A stretch of DNA of 64,000 nucleotides from Thermococcus sp. P6 (GCF_002214525.1 NZ_CP015104.1:620001-684000); one strand, 5' to 3'. Counted from the first letter of the stretch, positions 31,702 to 41,356 are shown. A program made the numbers and translations. Notes: a model not told the origin generated them from the letters alone.

Positions 31702-32670
31702 CTACAGCCATCCCTTTCTCCTGAAGTAGTACAGCATACCCAGCGCTATGATGAGCATCGTCAGGAGAACCGCCGGGTAGCCGTAGCGCCACCCAAGCTC
31801 GGGCATGTAGCGGAAATTCATTCCGTAGAGTCCCGTTATAAACGTCAGGGGTATGAATATCGTCGAGACAACCGTTAAAATCCTCATTATGTCGTTTATC
31901 CTGAGGGAGAGCGTTGAGTAGTACATTTCCACGAGTCCGTTTGCCATGTCCCTCTGGCTCTCGATTATGTCCAGAACCTCCATAACATGGCTGTGGAGCT
32001 CCTCTATGTAGCCCCGCGTCTCCCCCTCAAAGAATCCGCCCCCTTCAAGCTGCAGCCTCCTGAAAACCTCGAGCAGGGAAAATATGGTCCGCCTTATGAA
32101 CAGGACCCTCCTCCTTATCCCGTGAACCCTGCGGAGGATTTCCCTGTCGCCGTCCTTGAGTATCCTGCTCTCAAGTTCCTCCATCCGAGCGCTTATCCTT
32201 TCGAGGATCGGGAGGTAATTCTCGACTATGGCATCCAGAAGGGCAAAAACCAGATACTCCGCACCCTTTTCCCGGAAGAGTCCCTCCCCGGTTCTTATCG
32301 CCTCCCTCACCGGGTTGAAAACATCCCCCGGACGCTCCTGAAGGGTTATCACGAAGTTACCCCTGAGGAATATCCCGATCCTTTCCTTCTTCAACCCCTC
32401 CTTTACCTCGTAGATCTGATAAAGAAGGAGGAAGAGGTAATCCTCACGGAGGCTCACCCTCGCCCTGCTCCTCGACCTCAGGAGGGCCTTAATCGATGCT
32501 TCGTGAAAGCCGAAGATCTCCCTGAGCTCGTCGATGTAGGCGATGCCGTCCACGTTAACCCAGACGACGCGGTATTCTTTAAATTCCAGAGCCTCCCGCA
32601 GGCTTTCTATTCTCCTTTCCTCGAACTCCCCCGGTGAATACGCAAAAACCGTGATCCCCGGTTTTTCCAT
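31702..32670 (-). CDS. corA: CorA-like magnesium/divalent metal transporter
   Basis: A 322-residue CorA family protein. The cytoplasmic N-terminal domain (about 1-255) includes the long stalk helices (LERISARMEELESRIL, EVLDIIESQRDMANGLVEMYY); the C-terminus has two membrane helices (ILTVVSTIFIPLTFITGLYG and GYPAVLLTMLIIALGMLYYF) separated by the GMN motif (GLYGMNF). ATG 32670 follows AGGTGTTGAGC. It transports Mg2+ or related ions across the membrane. Its 3' end overlaps a short unassigned plus-strand frame (31607-31729). Confidence 0.92.
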   Translation of the reverse strand: MEKPGITVFAYSPGEFEERRIESLREALEFKEYRVVWVNVDGIAYIDELREIFGFHEASIKALLRSRSRARVSLREDYLFLLLYQIYEVKEGLKKERIGIFLRGNFVITLQERPGDVFNPVREAIRTGEGLFREKGAEYLVFALLDAIVENYLPILERISARMEELESRILKDGDREILRRVHGIRRRVLFIRRTIFSLLEVFRRLQLEGGGFFEGETRGYIEELHSHVMEVLDIIESQRDMANGLVEMYYSTLSLRINDIMRILTVVSTIFIPLTFITGLYGMNFRYMPELGWRYGYPAVLLTMLIIALGMLYYFRRKGWL

Positions 32671-32692
32671 GCTCAACACCTAATCTCTATCC

Positions 32693-33514
32693 CTAATCCC
32701 TGAACTCCATTACCATCCCTGAATGGAGCCTGTGAAAGCTTTCCCCGTAGGCCTCAAGAAACGCAGCTTCGGCCCTCAATCCCGTGCAGTGCCCGGTGTA
32801 GACCTCCTCCACCCCAAGCTTCTTGAATTCCTCGACCGTTCTCCTTATCCTCTCTTCGCTCGCCCCTATGAGATGGAAGCCGCCGATAACCGCTTTGACC
32901 CTCTTCTCTCCCGTGATTTTAATGGCCCTCTTGACGATGCTCACTATTCCCGCGTGCGAGCATCCGCTCACTACCACGAGCCCCTGAGACGTTTTCACGA
33001 CAACGCTCATGTCATCCAGAAGCTCGTCCCTTACAATGCTCCCGTTTTTGAGGGTGTAGACCTCCAGAGGGGTCCTTTCAAAATCCTCCCTCTCCCTGAT
33101 CTCGCCCGTTGAGTAGAGGTTCTCAACTATCTGAAAGGGCTCCGCGGTTAAAAAGAGCCCTTTAACGTCCTCCCTGCTGAAGGGAACGCCCACCTCCCTG
33201 AGGTACGGCCTGATAACGAAGTGCCTCCTGAACAGGGTGGGGTGGGCTATCACCGGAACATCTCTCCCAATCGCCTTCAGGATCCCCGGCAGTCCTCCCG
33301 TGTGGTCGTAGTGGCAGTGGGAGAGGAAGATGTAGTCTATATCCTTTGGATCGAGCCCGAGGAGGGCCATGTTGTGGAGAACCGGCTTTTCGCTCTGTCC
33401 GGTATCGAAGAGGAGCCTTTTGCCCCTGTACTCTATGAGGAAGCTGACCCCGTGCTGGGCCAGAAAGGGGCTCTCATAACCGGAATAATCCTCGACCAGC
33501 GTGTATACCCTCAT
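32693..33514 (-). CDS. MBL-fold hydrolase, MJ0301-like
   Basis: A 273-residue metallo-beta-lactamase-fold enzyme with the metal motif FLSHCHYDHTGGLPG (about 64-78), VVVSGCSHAGIV, and a final VIGGFHLIG and EEVYTGHCTG. It resembles the archaeal pterin-related family of which Methanocaldococcus MJ0301 is described as a ribofuranosylaminobenzene 5'-phosphate/dihydropterin joining enzyme. The exact substrate in Thermococcales, which lack methanopterin-dependent methanogenesis, is uncertain. It lies 22 bp upstream of corA on the same strand. Confidence 0.8.
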   Translation of the reverse strand: MRVYTLVEDYSGYESPFLAQHGVSFLIEYRGKRLLFDTGQSEKPVLHNMALLGLDPKDIDYIFLSHCHYDHTGGLPGILKAIGRDVPVIAHPTLFRRHFVIRPYLREVGVPFSREDVKGLFLTAEPFQIVENLYSTGEIREREDFERTPLEVYTLKNGSIVRDELLDDMSVVVKTSQGLVVVSGCSHAGIVSIVKRAIKITGEKRVKAVIGGFHLIGASEERIRRTVEEFKKLGVEEVYTGHCTGLRAEAAFLEAYGESFHRLHSGMVMEFRD

Positions 33515-33583
33515 GGAACCACCGGTAAAACTTGACGTTTCTGGTAATTATGCTTTTCCATGGGGATCCGAAGGTATACCGTA

Positions 33584-33596
33584 AGATTTATAAACC
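33584..33596 (+). promoter_or_regulatory. TATA-like promoter of 5S rRNA
   Basis: AGATTTATAAACC on the plus strand, 22-34 bp upstream of the 5S start. Confidence 0.7.
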
Positions 33597-33617
33597 CTCA
33601 CCAGTAGGTTCGTACCG

Positions 33618-33741
33618 GTACGGCGGTCATAGCGGCGGGGTCACACCCGGTCTCGTTTCGACCCCGGAAGTTAAGCCCGCCAGCGATCCCGGTTGTACTG
33701 CCCTCCGGGAGGGAGCGGGAACCCGGGGACGCCGCCGGCCA
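33618..33741 (+). rRNA. 5S ribosomal RNA
   Basis: About 124 nt. The ends pair (GTACGGCGGTC with GACGCCGCCGGCC), and the conserved internal blocks are GTCACACCCGGTCTCGTTTC, ACCCCGGAAGTTAAGCCCGC and GCGATCCCGGTTGTACTGCC. It lies alone here, away from 16S and 23S genes, as in other Thermococcales. Confidence 0.95.
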
Positions 33742-33763
33742 TTAAACTTCTCGTAAACCTTAA

Positions 33764-34459
<696 letters not shown>

Positions 34460-34498
34460 GCTTTTAAGCTCTCTTCCCTTCGCTCCCCTGGTGGTATC

Positions 34499-35122
34499 AT
34501 GGTAAGGCTGGCGGCCTTTGACCTTGAGGGAACACTCGTAAGGTCCGTGTCGAGCTGGGTTGAACTCCACAAACGTTTTGGGACGTGGAAGAAGGGAAAG
34601 GAATACGCCGAGCTCTTCTTCTCCGGAAGGATAGACTACGTAAAGTGGGCCGAACTGGACGCGTCCCTGTGGAAGGGCCGGAGGCGCGAGGAGATAATGG
34701 AGTGGGCGAACTCGGTTGAGTACATGGATGGAGCGAAGGAACTCGTGGAATTCCTAAGGGAGAACGACTTCAGGATCGCCATACTCTCGAGCGGTCTCCG
34801 ATGCCTGACCGAGAGGATCGCAAAGGAGCTTGACGTCGATTACTTCTTCGCCAACGAACTGATCTTCGATGAAACCGGCACCGTAACCGGGAGGGTAAAC
34901 CCTGTGGTGGACTTCAGAAGCAAGGGTAAGATCCTGAGGGAGCTGAAGGAGAAGCTCAAACCCGAGCTGACCGTGGCGGTGGGCGACTGCTACAACGACC
35001 TGAGCATGTTCCGGGAGGCGGACGTGAGCATAGCCATAAACCCCCACGAGGGCGTTGAGGGGGACCACAATGCAGGGAGCCTCTACGAGGTCATGGAGAT
35101 AATAAGGGAACTCCTGAGTTAA
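34499..35122 (+). CDS. HAD-family phosphatase, SerB-like
   Basis: A 207-residue HAD subfamily IB phosphatase with motif I AAFDLEGTL (nucleophile Asp at about residue 8), motif II ILSSGL, motif III Lys in SKGKILREL and motif IV VGDCYNDLSMF. It resembles phosphoserine phosphatase but motif I has DLEGT rather than DMDGT, so the substrate is not certain. Its stop overlaps the convergent prepilin peptidase gene by 4 bp. Confidence 0.82.
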   Translation: MVRLAAFDLEGTLVRSVSSWVELHKRFGTWKKGKEYAELFFSGRIDYVKWAELDASLWKGRRREEIMEWANSVEYMDGAKELVEFLRENDFRIAILSSGLRCLTERIAKELDVDYFFANELIFDETGTVTGRVNPVVDFRSKGKILRELKEKLKPELTVAVGDCYNDLSMFREADVSIAINPHEGVEGDHNAGSLYEVMEIIRELLS

Positions 35123-36315
35123 AGGCCCGCGAGCTTGAGCTCGATCCACCAGAAGATGTCCCCCCAGAAGTAGCTTATCAGGAAGCCGAGGAAGAGAGCC
35201 GGGGCGAAGGGCATCGACTTCTTCCTCAAAAACCTGTTTTCGAGCTTGCCCTCCTCAACGAGGCGCTTCAGTTCCTCAATCTGCCCGGCCGTCAATCCCT
35301 CGGCCGTCGGGGAGACTATAACGCGTCCGTAGTCCGGTTTGAGAGCGTTCAGATCCGCACTCGAGATGGCCTTCTTTATCCTCGTGAAGGAATCCGTCCG
35401 GTCCCTGAGGATTCTGCCATCCTTCTCGAAGATGGTCTCCCCGAGGATGTCCCACTCCCTGAGGTCTTCAACGGTTACCTCCTCCATCAGAACCTCCCTG
35501 CGCATGAACTTCACGAGGGAGAAGAAGACCTTGAAGAGGTAAAGTACAGTTAGGAGCTTCAGGAACACCGGTACCGTCGTGGGATCCCGGTAGATGAGGT
35601 AGGCGACCGTTACGAAACCCAGAACATCTCCTACTCTTCTGAACTTTCCGAACAGGGTTATCACGATGAGGGTGAATAGCCAGGCGTAGAGCCCCCCGAA
35701 GAGGATCCCGGTTACGTCGTAGATTACCAGCCTGAGGCCGAGGGCCCCCATTATCCATAGGGAAGCCTCCAGCGTGAGCTTCGCCCCTCCCGTGAAGACC
35801 TCCTTCAACTCCCAGAACTTCCTTCTGAGGAGGAGCACGATGAGGGCGTAGATGAATATGAAGGGGAACACCGCGATGAGGCTGTTGAGAAGTATGCTCA
35901 CCGGATAGAGAGGGTAATCAACGGCGTAGGGAGGAACAACCCTTGCCGCCGGGGGAGCGTAGGGCAGGAGGGCCGAAAAGCCCGCGAGTATGAGGGCGTC
36001 ACCGCTCGCCCATGCACCCACGTAATAGAGCATCATGCCGAGGAAAAGGCCAAGCAGGAAGGCGAGGATGCCCGAGAGGGCTAAAAGGATGTTCCCCTCC
36101 CGAATTCCGAGGTAGAGGTGGTAGAGTATTCCCCCCTCAACGGCCGGCACGACGAGCTTCGGAAGCCACCCCCCGTCCTCTTCCTCCCATCCAAGGAGTT
36201 TACCTATGAGAGTAAGCGTTGGGAACACGTGGTTGTCGAAAATGAACCCAGTTCTGGCGTCGGTGTAGGAGGTGAGGACTCCCATTATCAGACCCAGAAG
36301 AAGGAGGAGGTCCAT
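35119..36315 (-). CDS. A24-family prepilin (class III signal) peptidase
   Basis: A 398-residue polytopic membrane aspartic peptidase. The catalytic aspartates are in SYTDARTGFIFD (about residue 19) and in YVGAWASGDALILAGF (about residue 105), the usual TD/GxGD-like pair. Residues about 280-370 form a cytoplasmic insert with LREWDILGETIFEKDGR, then a final hydrophobic helix. It processes class III signal peptides of archaeal pilins. Start at 36315 after GAGGTGACACC, 9 bp downstream of a small pilin gene. Confidence 0.87.
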   Translation of the reverse strand: MDLLLLLGLIMGVLTSYTDARTGFIFDNHVFPTLTLIGKLLGWEEEDGGWLPKLVVPAVEGGILYHLYLGIREGNILLALSGILAFLLGLFLGMMLYYVGAWASGDALILAGFSALLPYAPPAARVVPPYAVDYPLYPVSILLNSLIAVFPFIFIYALIVLLLRRKFWELKEVFTGGAKLTLEASLWIMGALGLRLVIYDVTGILFGGLYAWLFTLIVITLFGKFRRVGDVLGFVTVAYLIYRDPTTVPVFLKLLTVLYLFKVFFSLVKFMRREVLMEEVTVEDLREWDILGETIFEKDGRILRDRTDSFTRIKKAISSADLNALKPDYGRVIVSPTAEGLTAGQIEELKRLVEEGKLENRFLRKKSMPFAPALFLGFLISYFWGDIFWWIELKLAGL

Positions 36316-36324
36316 GGTGTCACC

Positions 36325-36489
36325 TCATAGGTTCTCGAGGATCTTCTTCCTCATCTGGGTTGTGTAGTTCGATATCTCCACGTTTAGGTTTCTGGTGCCG
36401 TTGAGGACCACCCTGGTGGCCACGAGCACCAGCACGAGAACCGCCGCCAGCATGAAGAGGTACTCAATCGCTGCCTGAGCCCTTCTCAT
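36325..36489 (-). CDS. Class III signal-peptide pilin-like protein
   Basis: A 54-residue type IV pilin-like protein: a short basic leader MRRA, then the class III cleavage context QAAIEYLFMLAAVLVLVL with Glu at +5, a single membrane/assembly helix and a short polar tail (NYTTQMRKKILENL) with two possible N-glycosylation sites (NGT, NYT). ATG 36489 follows GGTGTGATGG. TATA-like CTTTTAAATCC is at about 36520-36531. It is the first gene of an operon with its probable processing peptidase. Confidence 0.85.
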   Translation of the reverse strand: MRRAQAAIEYLFMLAAVLVLVLVATRVVLNGTRNLNVEISNYTTQMRKKILENL

Positions 36490-36576
36490 CCATCACACCC
36501 GAATCGGGTAGGGCACTGAAGGATTTAAAAGTTTCCATCGGTAGGCTTTTAAACGCCCGGGCTTAGGGGGCTTGAA

Positions 36577-36915
36577 ATGAGGGTGCACCACCTGAGGGTT
36601 CGCGAGGAATACCTGAATCACATAAAGTCGGGCGAGAAGAGGATAGAGGTTAGAATAGCCTACCCGAGGTTCAGGGGCATTAAACCCGGGGACAGAATCG
36701 TCTTCAACGGTTCAATACCGGCGGTGGTCACGGAGGTGAAGCGCTACGAGACCTTCCGGCAGGTTCTGAGGGAAGAACCCATAGAGAAGATATTCCCCGA
36801 CAGGCCGGGTTTTGAGAGGGCCGTTAGGAGGTTCCACGACATGTACTCGCGGTGGAAGGAGAACCGTTACGGCGTCGTGGCCATAAAGTTCAGGCTCCTC
36901 GGTGGGGAGCGATGA
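36577..36915 (+). CDS. ASCH-domain (PUA-like) protein
   Basis: A 112-residue protein of the ASCH superfamily, a small RNA-binding beta-barrel related to PUA. The family pattern is visible in [32 protein letters not shown] and [15 protein letters not shown] 36577 is within a GGGGGCTTGAA context; a TATA-like GGCTTTTAAACG is at about 36544. Its stop overlaps the start of a second ASCH gene (ATGA), so both are translated together. The RNA target or enzymatic activity is unknown. Confidence 0.8.
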   Translation: MRVHHLRVREEYLNHIKSGEKRIEVRIAYPRFRGIKPGDRIVFNGSIPAVVTEVKRYETFRQVLREEPIEKIFPDRPGFERAVRRFHDMYSRWKENRYGVVAIKFRLLGGER

Positions 36916-37481
36916 AGCATCTGGAGTTCGATGGGCGCTACGCGGAGGCCATACTGAGCGGAAGGAAGAGGGCCACGGTAAGGCTCGGAAGGAGGCCAAG
37001 ACTGAAACCCGGGGAGGAAGTTCTGATTCACGCGGGTGGTTACGTCCTCGGAAAGGCCATCGTGGAGCGGGTGGAGGAAAGGCGCGTTGGAGAGCTGACG
37101 GACGAGGATGCTTTTCTCGACGGGTTCTCAAGCAGGGAGGAGCTAATCGAGGCCCTCAGATCCCATTATAAGCACGTCAGCGACGATTCCATGGCCCATG
37201 TCGTGGTGTTTCGCCTCGTTGAACGCTTTGAGAGGCCCGTTACGAGTTCCGAGCATGCCTACGAGGGCAACTCACCGCTGGAGATAGGGGAGAAGGCCCT
37301 CAGGTACCTCGACCTTCCGGAGGAGGACAGGGAACTCATAGAGCTCTTCCTGAAGACCGGGAGCCTGAGGAGGGCAGCCTACAGGCTTGGGGGCCTCAAC
37401 AGGAGGTACCTTATCAGAAACGCCCTGAGGAGGGCCTATAAAGAGCTGAAAAAGAGGGGCCTTATGGGGCCGAAAGTTTGA
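36912..37481 (+). CDS. ASCH-domain protein with C-terminal helical/HTH domain
   Basis: A 189-residue protein. Residues 1-105 are an ASCH domain ([50 protein letters not shown]); residues about 115-185 are helical with [20 protein letters not shown] and [17 protein letters not shown], an HTH-like pattern. The ASCH-HTH combination with a stand-alone ASCH protein in the same operon suggests RNA- or nucleotide-responsive regulation (inference). Its 3' end overlaps the convergent RAM-domain gene by 20 bp. Confidence 0.75.
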   Translation: MKHLEFDGRYAEAILSGRKRATVRLGRRPRLKPGEEVLIHAGGYVLGKAIVERVEERRVGELTDEDAFLDGFSSREELIEALRSHYKHVSDDSMAHVVVFRLVERFERPVTSSEHAYEGNSPLEIGEKALRYLDLPEEDRELIELFLKTGSLRRAAYRLGGLNRRYLIRNALRRAYKELKKRGLMGPKV

Positions 37482-37722
37482 CGCCTTCAAGCACGCTCGT
37501 TTCCTTTCCGTTCTTGACCCCTGAAACGAGGATCGGAATGAGCTTGAAGGTTCCGCCGTTTATTGTTCTCCTCAACTCCCTTGAGAAATCTTCCATCTCA
37601 AACTCGTCCCTGAATTCGAGCCTTGCTATGAAATCGTACTCTCCGTAAAGCCAGTATCCCTCCACGGGAAGTTTCTCCAGAACCTCGTCGCGGACGCCCC
37701 AGACGAGGAGTATGGCCTCGAT
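37462..37722 (-). CDS. Stand-alone RAM (Lrp ligand-binding) domain protein, apparent ATC start
   Basis: The open frame runs from a TGA at 37729-37731 to 37462. No ATG, GTG or TTG occurs before a GTG at 37665, which would cut the domain in half. A strong Shine-Dalgarno GGGTGATGGG ends 5 bases before ATC (37722-37720), so the protein would be 86 residues: EAILLVWGVRDEVLEKLPVEG then YWLYGEYDFIARLEFRDEF, a complete Lrp/AsnC ligand-sensing domain without DNA-binding part. Such proteins bind amino acids or modulate Lrp regulators. The start needs experimental support; a sequencing error ATG to ATC is the simplest alternative. Confidence 0.65.
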   Translation of the reverse strand: MEAILLVWGVRDEVLEKLPVEGYWLYGEYDFIARLEFRDEFEMEDFSRELRRTINGGTFKLIPILVSGVKNGKETSVLEGVKLSAP

Positions 37723-37877
37723 TTCCCATCACCCGGGACCGCTTTTCGACCCTAAAGAAAAGTTTTTCTAACATTTTTCCGTCAAAAAAGCAACTTTTTA
37801 AAAAATTCTTCTACGAGTTTCGTCGTTCTTCCAGTCAACGTTTTAAACCTCTCCCCCAACTGTTTCCGGTGATAGCG

Positions 37878-38621
37878 ATGGTCAGGGCGGTTTTCTTCGA
37901 CTTCGTGGGCACGCTCATAACCAAGGAGGGCGAGAACGTCACCCACCAGAACATCGTGAGGGAAGTCCTGAAGAGGGCAGGGAGGTCCGACCTCGATCCC
38001 ATCGAAATATGGAGGGAGTACGAGGAAGAGAACTCCGCCATGTTTAAAGAGCTCGCCGGAGGGCCCTACGTGAAGATCAGGGACGTTGATGCTGAAGCCA
38101 TGAGGCGGGTTGGCGAGCGCCACGGGTTTGGCCTTCCGGAGGACTTCTGGGAGATAAGCATAGCCATGCACGGACGGTACGGCCGTCTCTTTGAGGGAGC
38201 CGTTGAGACAATTAAGGCCCTGAAGGAACTCGGCCTGCACGTTGGAATCGTAACGGACTCCGATAACGACTACATAGAGGCCCACCTGAGGGCCCTTGGT
38301 ATACACGATCTCTTCGATTCCATAACCACCAGCGAGGAGGCGGGCTTCTACAAACCCCATGAGAGACCCTTCAGGCTGGCCCTCGAAAAGGCGAACGTTG
38401 AACCCGGGGAGGCGATTTATGTCGGCGATAACCCGGCAAAGGACTGCGTCGGTGCCAGGAACGTCGGCATGATGGCGGTTCTCCTCGACCCTAAGGGGGA
38501 GAAGAGACGCCTCTGGGAAAACTGCGATTTCGTGGTTTCAAAGTTGGTGGAGGTTGTTGAGATCGTGAAGGGACTGGGGGTCGGCAACGGCAGGGCTCTT
38601 CATCGGGAAGGCCTCGTTTAG
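37878..38621 (+). CDS. HAD-family phosphatase, PH1421-like
   Basis: A 247-residue HAD hydrolase (subfamily IA). Motif I is VFFDFVGTL (Asp nucleophile about residue 8), motif II VGIVTDSDND, motif III GFYKPHERPF and motif IV YVGDNPAKDCVGARN. The cap domain is helical. It resembles the Pyrococcus horikoshii PH1421 Mg-dependent phosphatase (from memory). ATG 37878 follows GGTGATAGCG; a GTG 9 bases earlier belongs to the Shine-Dalgarno. Substrate unknown. Confidence 0.85.
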   Translation: MVRAVFFDFVGTLITKEGENVTHQNIVREVLKRAGRSDLDPIEIWREYEEENSAMFKELAGGPYVKIRDVDAEAMRRVGERHGFGLPEDFWEISIAMHGRYGRLFEGAVETIKALKELGLHVGIVTDSDNDYIEAHLRALGIHDLFDSITTSEEAGFYKPHERPFRLALEKANVEPGEAIYVGDNPAKDCVGARNVGMMAVLLDPKGEKRRLWENCDFVVSKLVEVVEIVKGLGVGNGRALHREGLV

Positions 38622-38642
38622 CGAAATTCTCGTCATCCCCCC

Positions 38643-39209
38643 TCAATCCCTGAGCCTCAGGTAGGCCACGTAGAACCTCTGGAGAACGGTCACCCATGCC
38701 AGAACCGCCACCGTGTAAACGCCGTAGTCAACGTGATTGAAGAGCGCGGCTATGATTATTACCAGCAGCCTCTCGGCCCTCTCGCCGATGCCCACGGCCA
38801 TTCTTCCCGAGCCCGCCAGCTCGGCTCTGCACCTCTCGTAGCTCACCAGATAGCTCCCCATGAAGGTCACAAAGGCCACGCTCCAGTCCACGAGGTTCCC
38901 GAGGGCTATTCCGAAGAGCACCGCCCCGTCGCTTATCCTGTCGAGCGTTGAGTCGAGGAAGGCCCCGAACCTGCTCGTCCTCCCCGTGAGCCTTGCGAGG
39001 GTTCCGTCGAGGGCATCCACGAGCGAGCCGAGGAGCAGAACGAGTGCAGCGGTAACCTGCTCGCCCCGGTAGAAGAGGTAGGCCCCGAGGAGGCTCAGGA
39101 GAAGGCCGATTACTGTTATCTGGTTTGGAGTAAGGCCGGCCTTCGCGAGGGGCCTTACGATCGCCTCAAGGTAAACCCTCACGTTCTCCCGGTAGCGGTT
39201 GAGGACCAT
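38643..39209 (-). CDS. CDP-alcohol phosphatidyltransferase, AIP-synthase-like
   Basis: A 188-residue membrane enzyme with the CDP-alcohol phosphotransferase signature DALDGTLARLTGRTSRFG followed by AFLDSTLDR (about residues 65-91), all catalytic aspartates present, and about six membrane helices. In archaea this subfamily makes archaetidylinositol phosphate from CDP-archaeol and inositol phosphate. ATG 39209 is taken because GGAGTGATGGGA precedes it; the coding overlap with the aTrm56 stop (39215) shows tight coupling. The serine-utilising paralogue is a possible alternative. Confidence 0.85.
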   Translation of the reverse strand: MVLNRYRENVRVYLEAIVRPLAKAGLTPNQITVIGLLLSLLGAYLFYRGEQVTAALVLLLGSLVDALDGTLARLTGRTSRFGAFLDSTLDRISDGAVLFGIALGNLVDWSVAFVTFMGSYLVSYERCRAELAGSGRMAVGIGERAERLLVIIIAALFNHVDYGVYTVAVLAWVTVLQRFYVAYLRLRD

Positions 39210-39214
39210 TCCCA

Positions 39215-39742
39215 TCACTCCAGTTCGATTATCCTCTTGCCCCTCTCCTGCGGGACTATCCTGAGCTTTGCGTTCTCAAATTCCCTTCTAAGGCCTTCAC
39301 CATCGAGGAGCCTGTCAAGGAAGACCGCCAGAGCGGCGACCTCGCTGTGGGGCTGGTTTCCAACGCCCACGTTGTAATCGGCGATTTCGTAGACCTCCCT
39401 CGGAACCTTCTCGGCGCCGACCACGATGAGGATGTCCAGTCCCTCCCTGAGCCTTTCCCTGATCGGGGGCATCGCGTCGTCGATGTGAATCCCGTACATG
39501 GTGAGATGGACGATTACCCCCTTCCACTCCTTCAGGATCTTCCTCCACGCCGGGTCGAAGGTTATCTCGAAGGGTCCTCCCCATCTTCTGACCACGTCCT
39601 CAACGCTTTCCCTTACGTGCTCGTCCTCTTCGGCCGCTATTATTATTTTATCGGCCCCGAAGGCCCTCGCCGTTAGCGCCACGTGGGTGGTTATCCTCTT
39701 GTCCCTCTCAGGTCTGTGTCCGAGTCTCAGAACGGCTATCAT
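39215..39742 (-). CDS. tRNA (cytidine-56-2'-O)-methyltransferase aTrm56
   Basis: A 175-residue SPOUT-class methyltransferase of the archaeal Trm56 family, which methylates the ribose of C56 in the T-loop of tRNA. It has the opening [20 protein letters not shown], the knot region [16 protein letters not shown] and [22 protein letters not shown] 39742 is preferred over ATG 39745 because of spacing from GGGGGAGGT. It overlaps the preceding lipoprotein stop and is followed by the CDP-alcohol transferase. Confidence 0.93.
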   Translation of the reverse strand: MIAVLRLGHRPERDKRITTHVALTARAFGADKIIIAAEEDEHVRESVEDVVRRWGGPFEITFDPAWRKILKEWKGVIVHLTMYGIHIDDAMPPIRERLREGLDILIVVGAEKVPREVYEIADYNVGVGNQPHSEVAALAVFLDRLLDGEGLRREFENAKLRIVPQERGKRIIELE

Positions 39743-41346
39743 CATACCTCCCCCGCGAAGATCCTCCAGTATCTGGTGAAGTCGTCCCTCCACGTCAAGT
39801 TCTTATAGAAATCGTACAGGGTTTTTACGTATTCCTCTATCCTGTCCGTGCTGTATTCACCGAGCACCCTGTTGAGATCGTCACCGGGTGCCGAGGCGAA
39901 GAGGAAGAGGGCGTAGAGCCTCTCCTTCTCGTTGAGGTCGTTCATGACCACCATGAGCTTTGAGCGAAGCCCCGGGTCAAGCCTTCCGGTGATCACCCTC
40001 AGGAGCCTGTCCTCAAGGTTCGAAAGGAAGTCGGCCGTTACGTCTATGTGTTCGTGGCCCTTCAGCTCCGTCGGTGCCTGCGCCACTATCCTGTACCCCT
40101 CCACCGTCACGAGCTGGTAGATCCGGGGAAAGTAGGGGCTCGCTATGTACTCATCAACCGGACCGACGAAGCCGTGTCTGAGGTCCACAACGTACCAGCC
40201 GTCGACGGTGTAGAACTCCGTCATCGGTCTGAAGGTGCAGTCCGTGCCGTTTGAGAGCGTTATAATCCTCGCCGGAACGTTCAATGAGCGGAGCATGGCC
40301 GTGAAGAGTATCTGTCCCTCGGCGTAGCTTATCCTGTCCTGCGGGAGTATATCCCGGACTTTGAGGCTTGAGGTCGTGTCGCCCAACGAATACCTCTCCA
40401 TCGTCCAGTTGTATATCCTTCTGGCCGCCTCGGCTTCGGAAGTTGAGTTTCCGATTATCTTCAGCGCCACTTCCCTCAGCTCCGTCCGGTTGAAGATGGG
40501 GGTTGAGTTGTAAAGCTCCATCCAGTAGGCATCAACCAGATAGCCGTCGGTTATCCAGTGGTACTTCAGCCCGTAGGCGTCCTTTAGCGCGTTCTCCCCC
40601 CTTTCCCACGGGCGCCACAGTACTTCCATCGGGAAGCTCTTTATGGAGCGGTATTCCCTTCCGTTCACCGCGTACCTCACGATGGTTGAAGCGTAGCCCT
40701 CGCGATGCGCGTAGGGGGTTTTTATGAGGTAGCTAACCCTGACCTCCCCCTTTCCTTCAACGCTCTCAGGGAGGGCGCTGCTTCCCACGATCTCCATGCC
40801 CTCCAGCAGCTCGAGGTCGACTCCCCGGAGCTCCACGGGAACGTCGAGCCTGTTCTTTATGATGACGGTCAGTCTCGTGGTATTCCCGCCGGTGACGGAA
40901 TCGGGCGCTTCGACCTCCAGTTCCACCCCCTCGGGGGGGATCTCCTCCATGGATACCCTTATCCTGAACTGACCGTAGAAACCGGTCCATGAGCGTCTTA
41001 ACTCGTCGGTAAGCTCCAGTGACAGCTTCAGGTCGTAGACGCCGGGCCTGGCCGGTGCCCTCAGAATCCAGACGAGCTGCACCGTTTCCCCCACTGGAAG
41101 AACGTCCGGAAACTTCGGCTCCTGAAGTATCTGAAAATCCCCTCCGCTGAGAACGAGGGTGGCCCCGGTGAGGCCGACCTTTCCGGTGTTGTTGACGGTT
41201 ACGATAACGTGAACCTTTTCCCCCGGGCCCACGACGGTCCTATCGACCGAGAACCTTACCTCGGCCGGTGGCCTGAAGAGGCAGCCCGAGGCCACAACCA
41301 TAACCATGAGAATCAGCAGGAGGGGGGTTGGCTTTCTCATGGCCAT
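39742..41346 (-). CDS. Lipoprotein with transglutaminase-like domain
   Basis: A 534-residue exported protein: signal peptide with lipobox VVASGCLF; residues about 30-130 and 145-240 look like two immunoglobulin-like (CARDB-type) domains ([33 protein letters not shown]); residues about 290-420 form a transglutaminase-like core with [20 protein letters not shown], but the usual catalytic Cys in that core is replaced by Gly-Gln (AEGQ), and a His-Asp pair may be in [12 protein letters not shown]. It is probably an inactive or atypical surface protein. It starts the operon with aTrm56. Confidence 0.75.
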   Translation of the reverse strand: MAMRKPTPLLLILMVMVVASGCLFRPPAEVRFSVDRTVVGPGEKVHVIVTVNNTGKVGLTGATLVLSGGDFQILQEPKFPDVLPVGETVQLVWILRAPARPGVYDLKLSLELTDELRRSWTGFYGQFRIRVSMEEIPPEGVELEVEAPDSVTGGNTTRLTVIIKNRLDVPVELRGVDLELLEGMEIVGSSALPESVEGKGEVRVSYLIKTPYAHREGYASTIVRYAVNGREYRSIKSFPMEVLWRPWERGENALKDAYGLKYHWITDGYLVDAYWMELYNSTPIFNRTELREVALKIIGNSTSEAEAARRIYNWTMERYSLGDTTSSLKVRDILPQDRISYAEGQILFTAMLRSLNVPARIITLSNGTDCTFRPMTEFYTVDGWYVVDLRHGFVGPVDEYIASPYFPRIYQLVTVEGYRIVAQAPTELKGHEHIDVTADFLSNLEDRLLRVITGRLDPGLRSKLMVVMNDLNEKERLYALFLFASAPGDDLNRVLGEYSTDRIEEYVKTLYDFYKNLTWRDDFTRYWRIFAGEV

Positions 41347-41356
41347 CGTCCAAACC

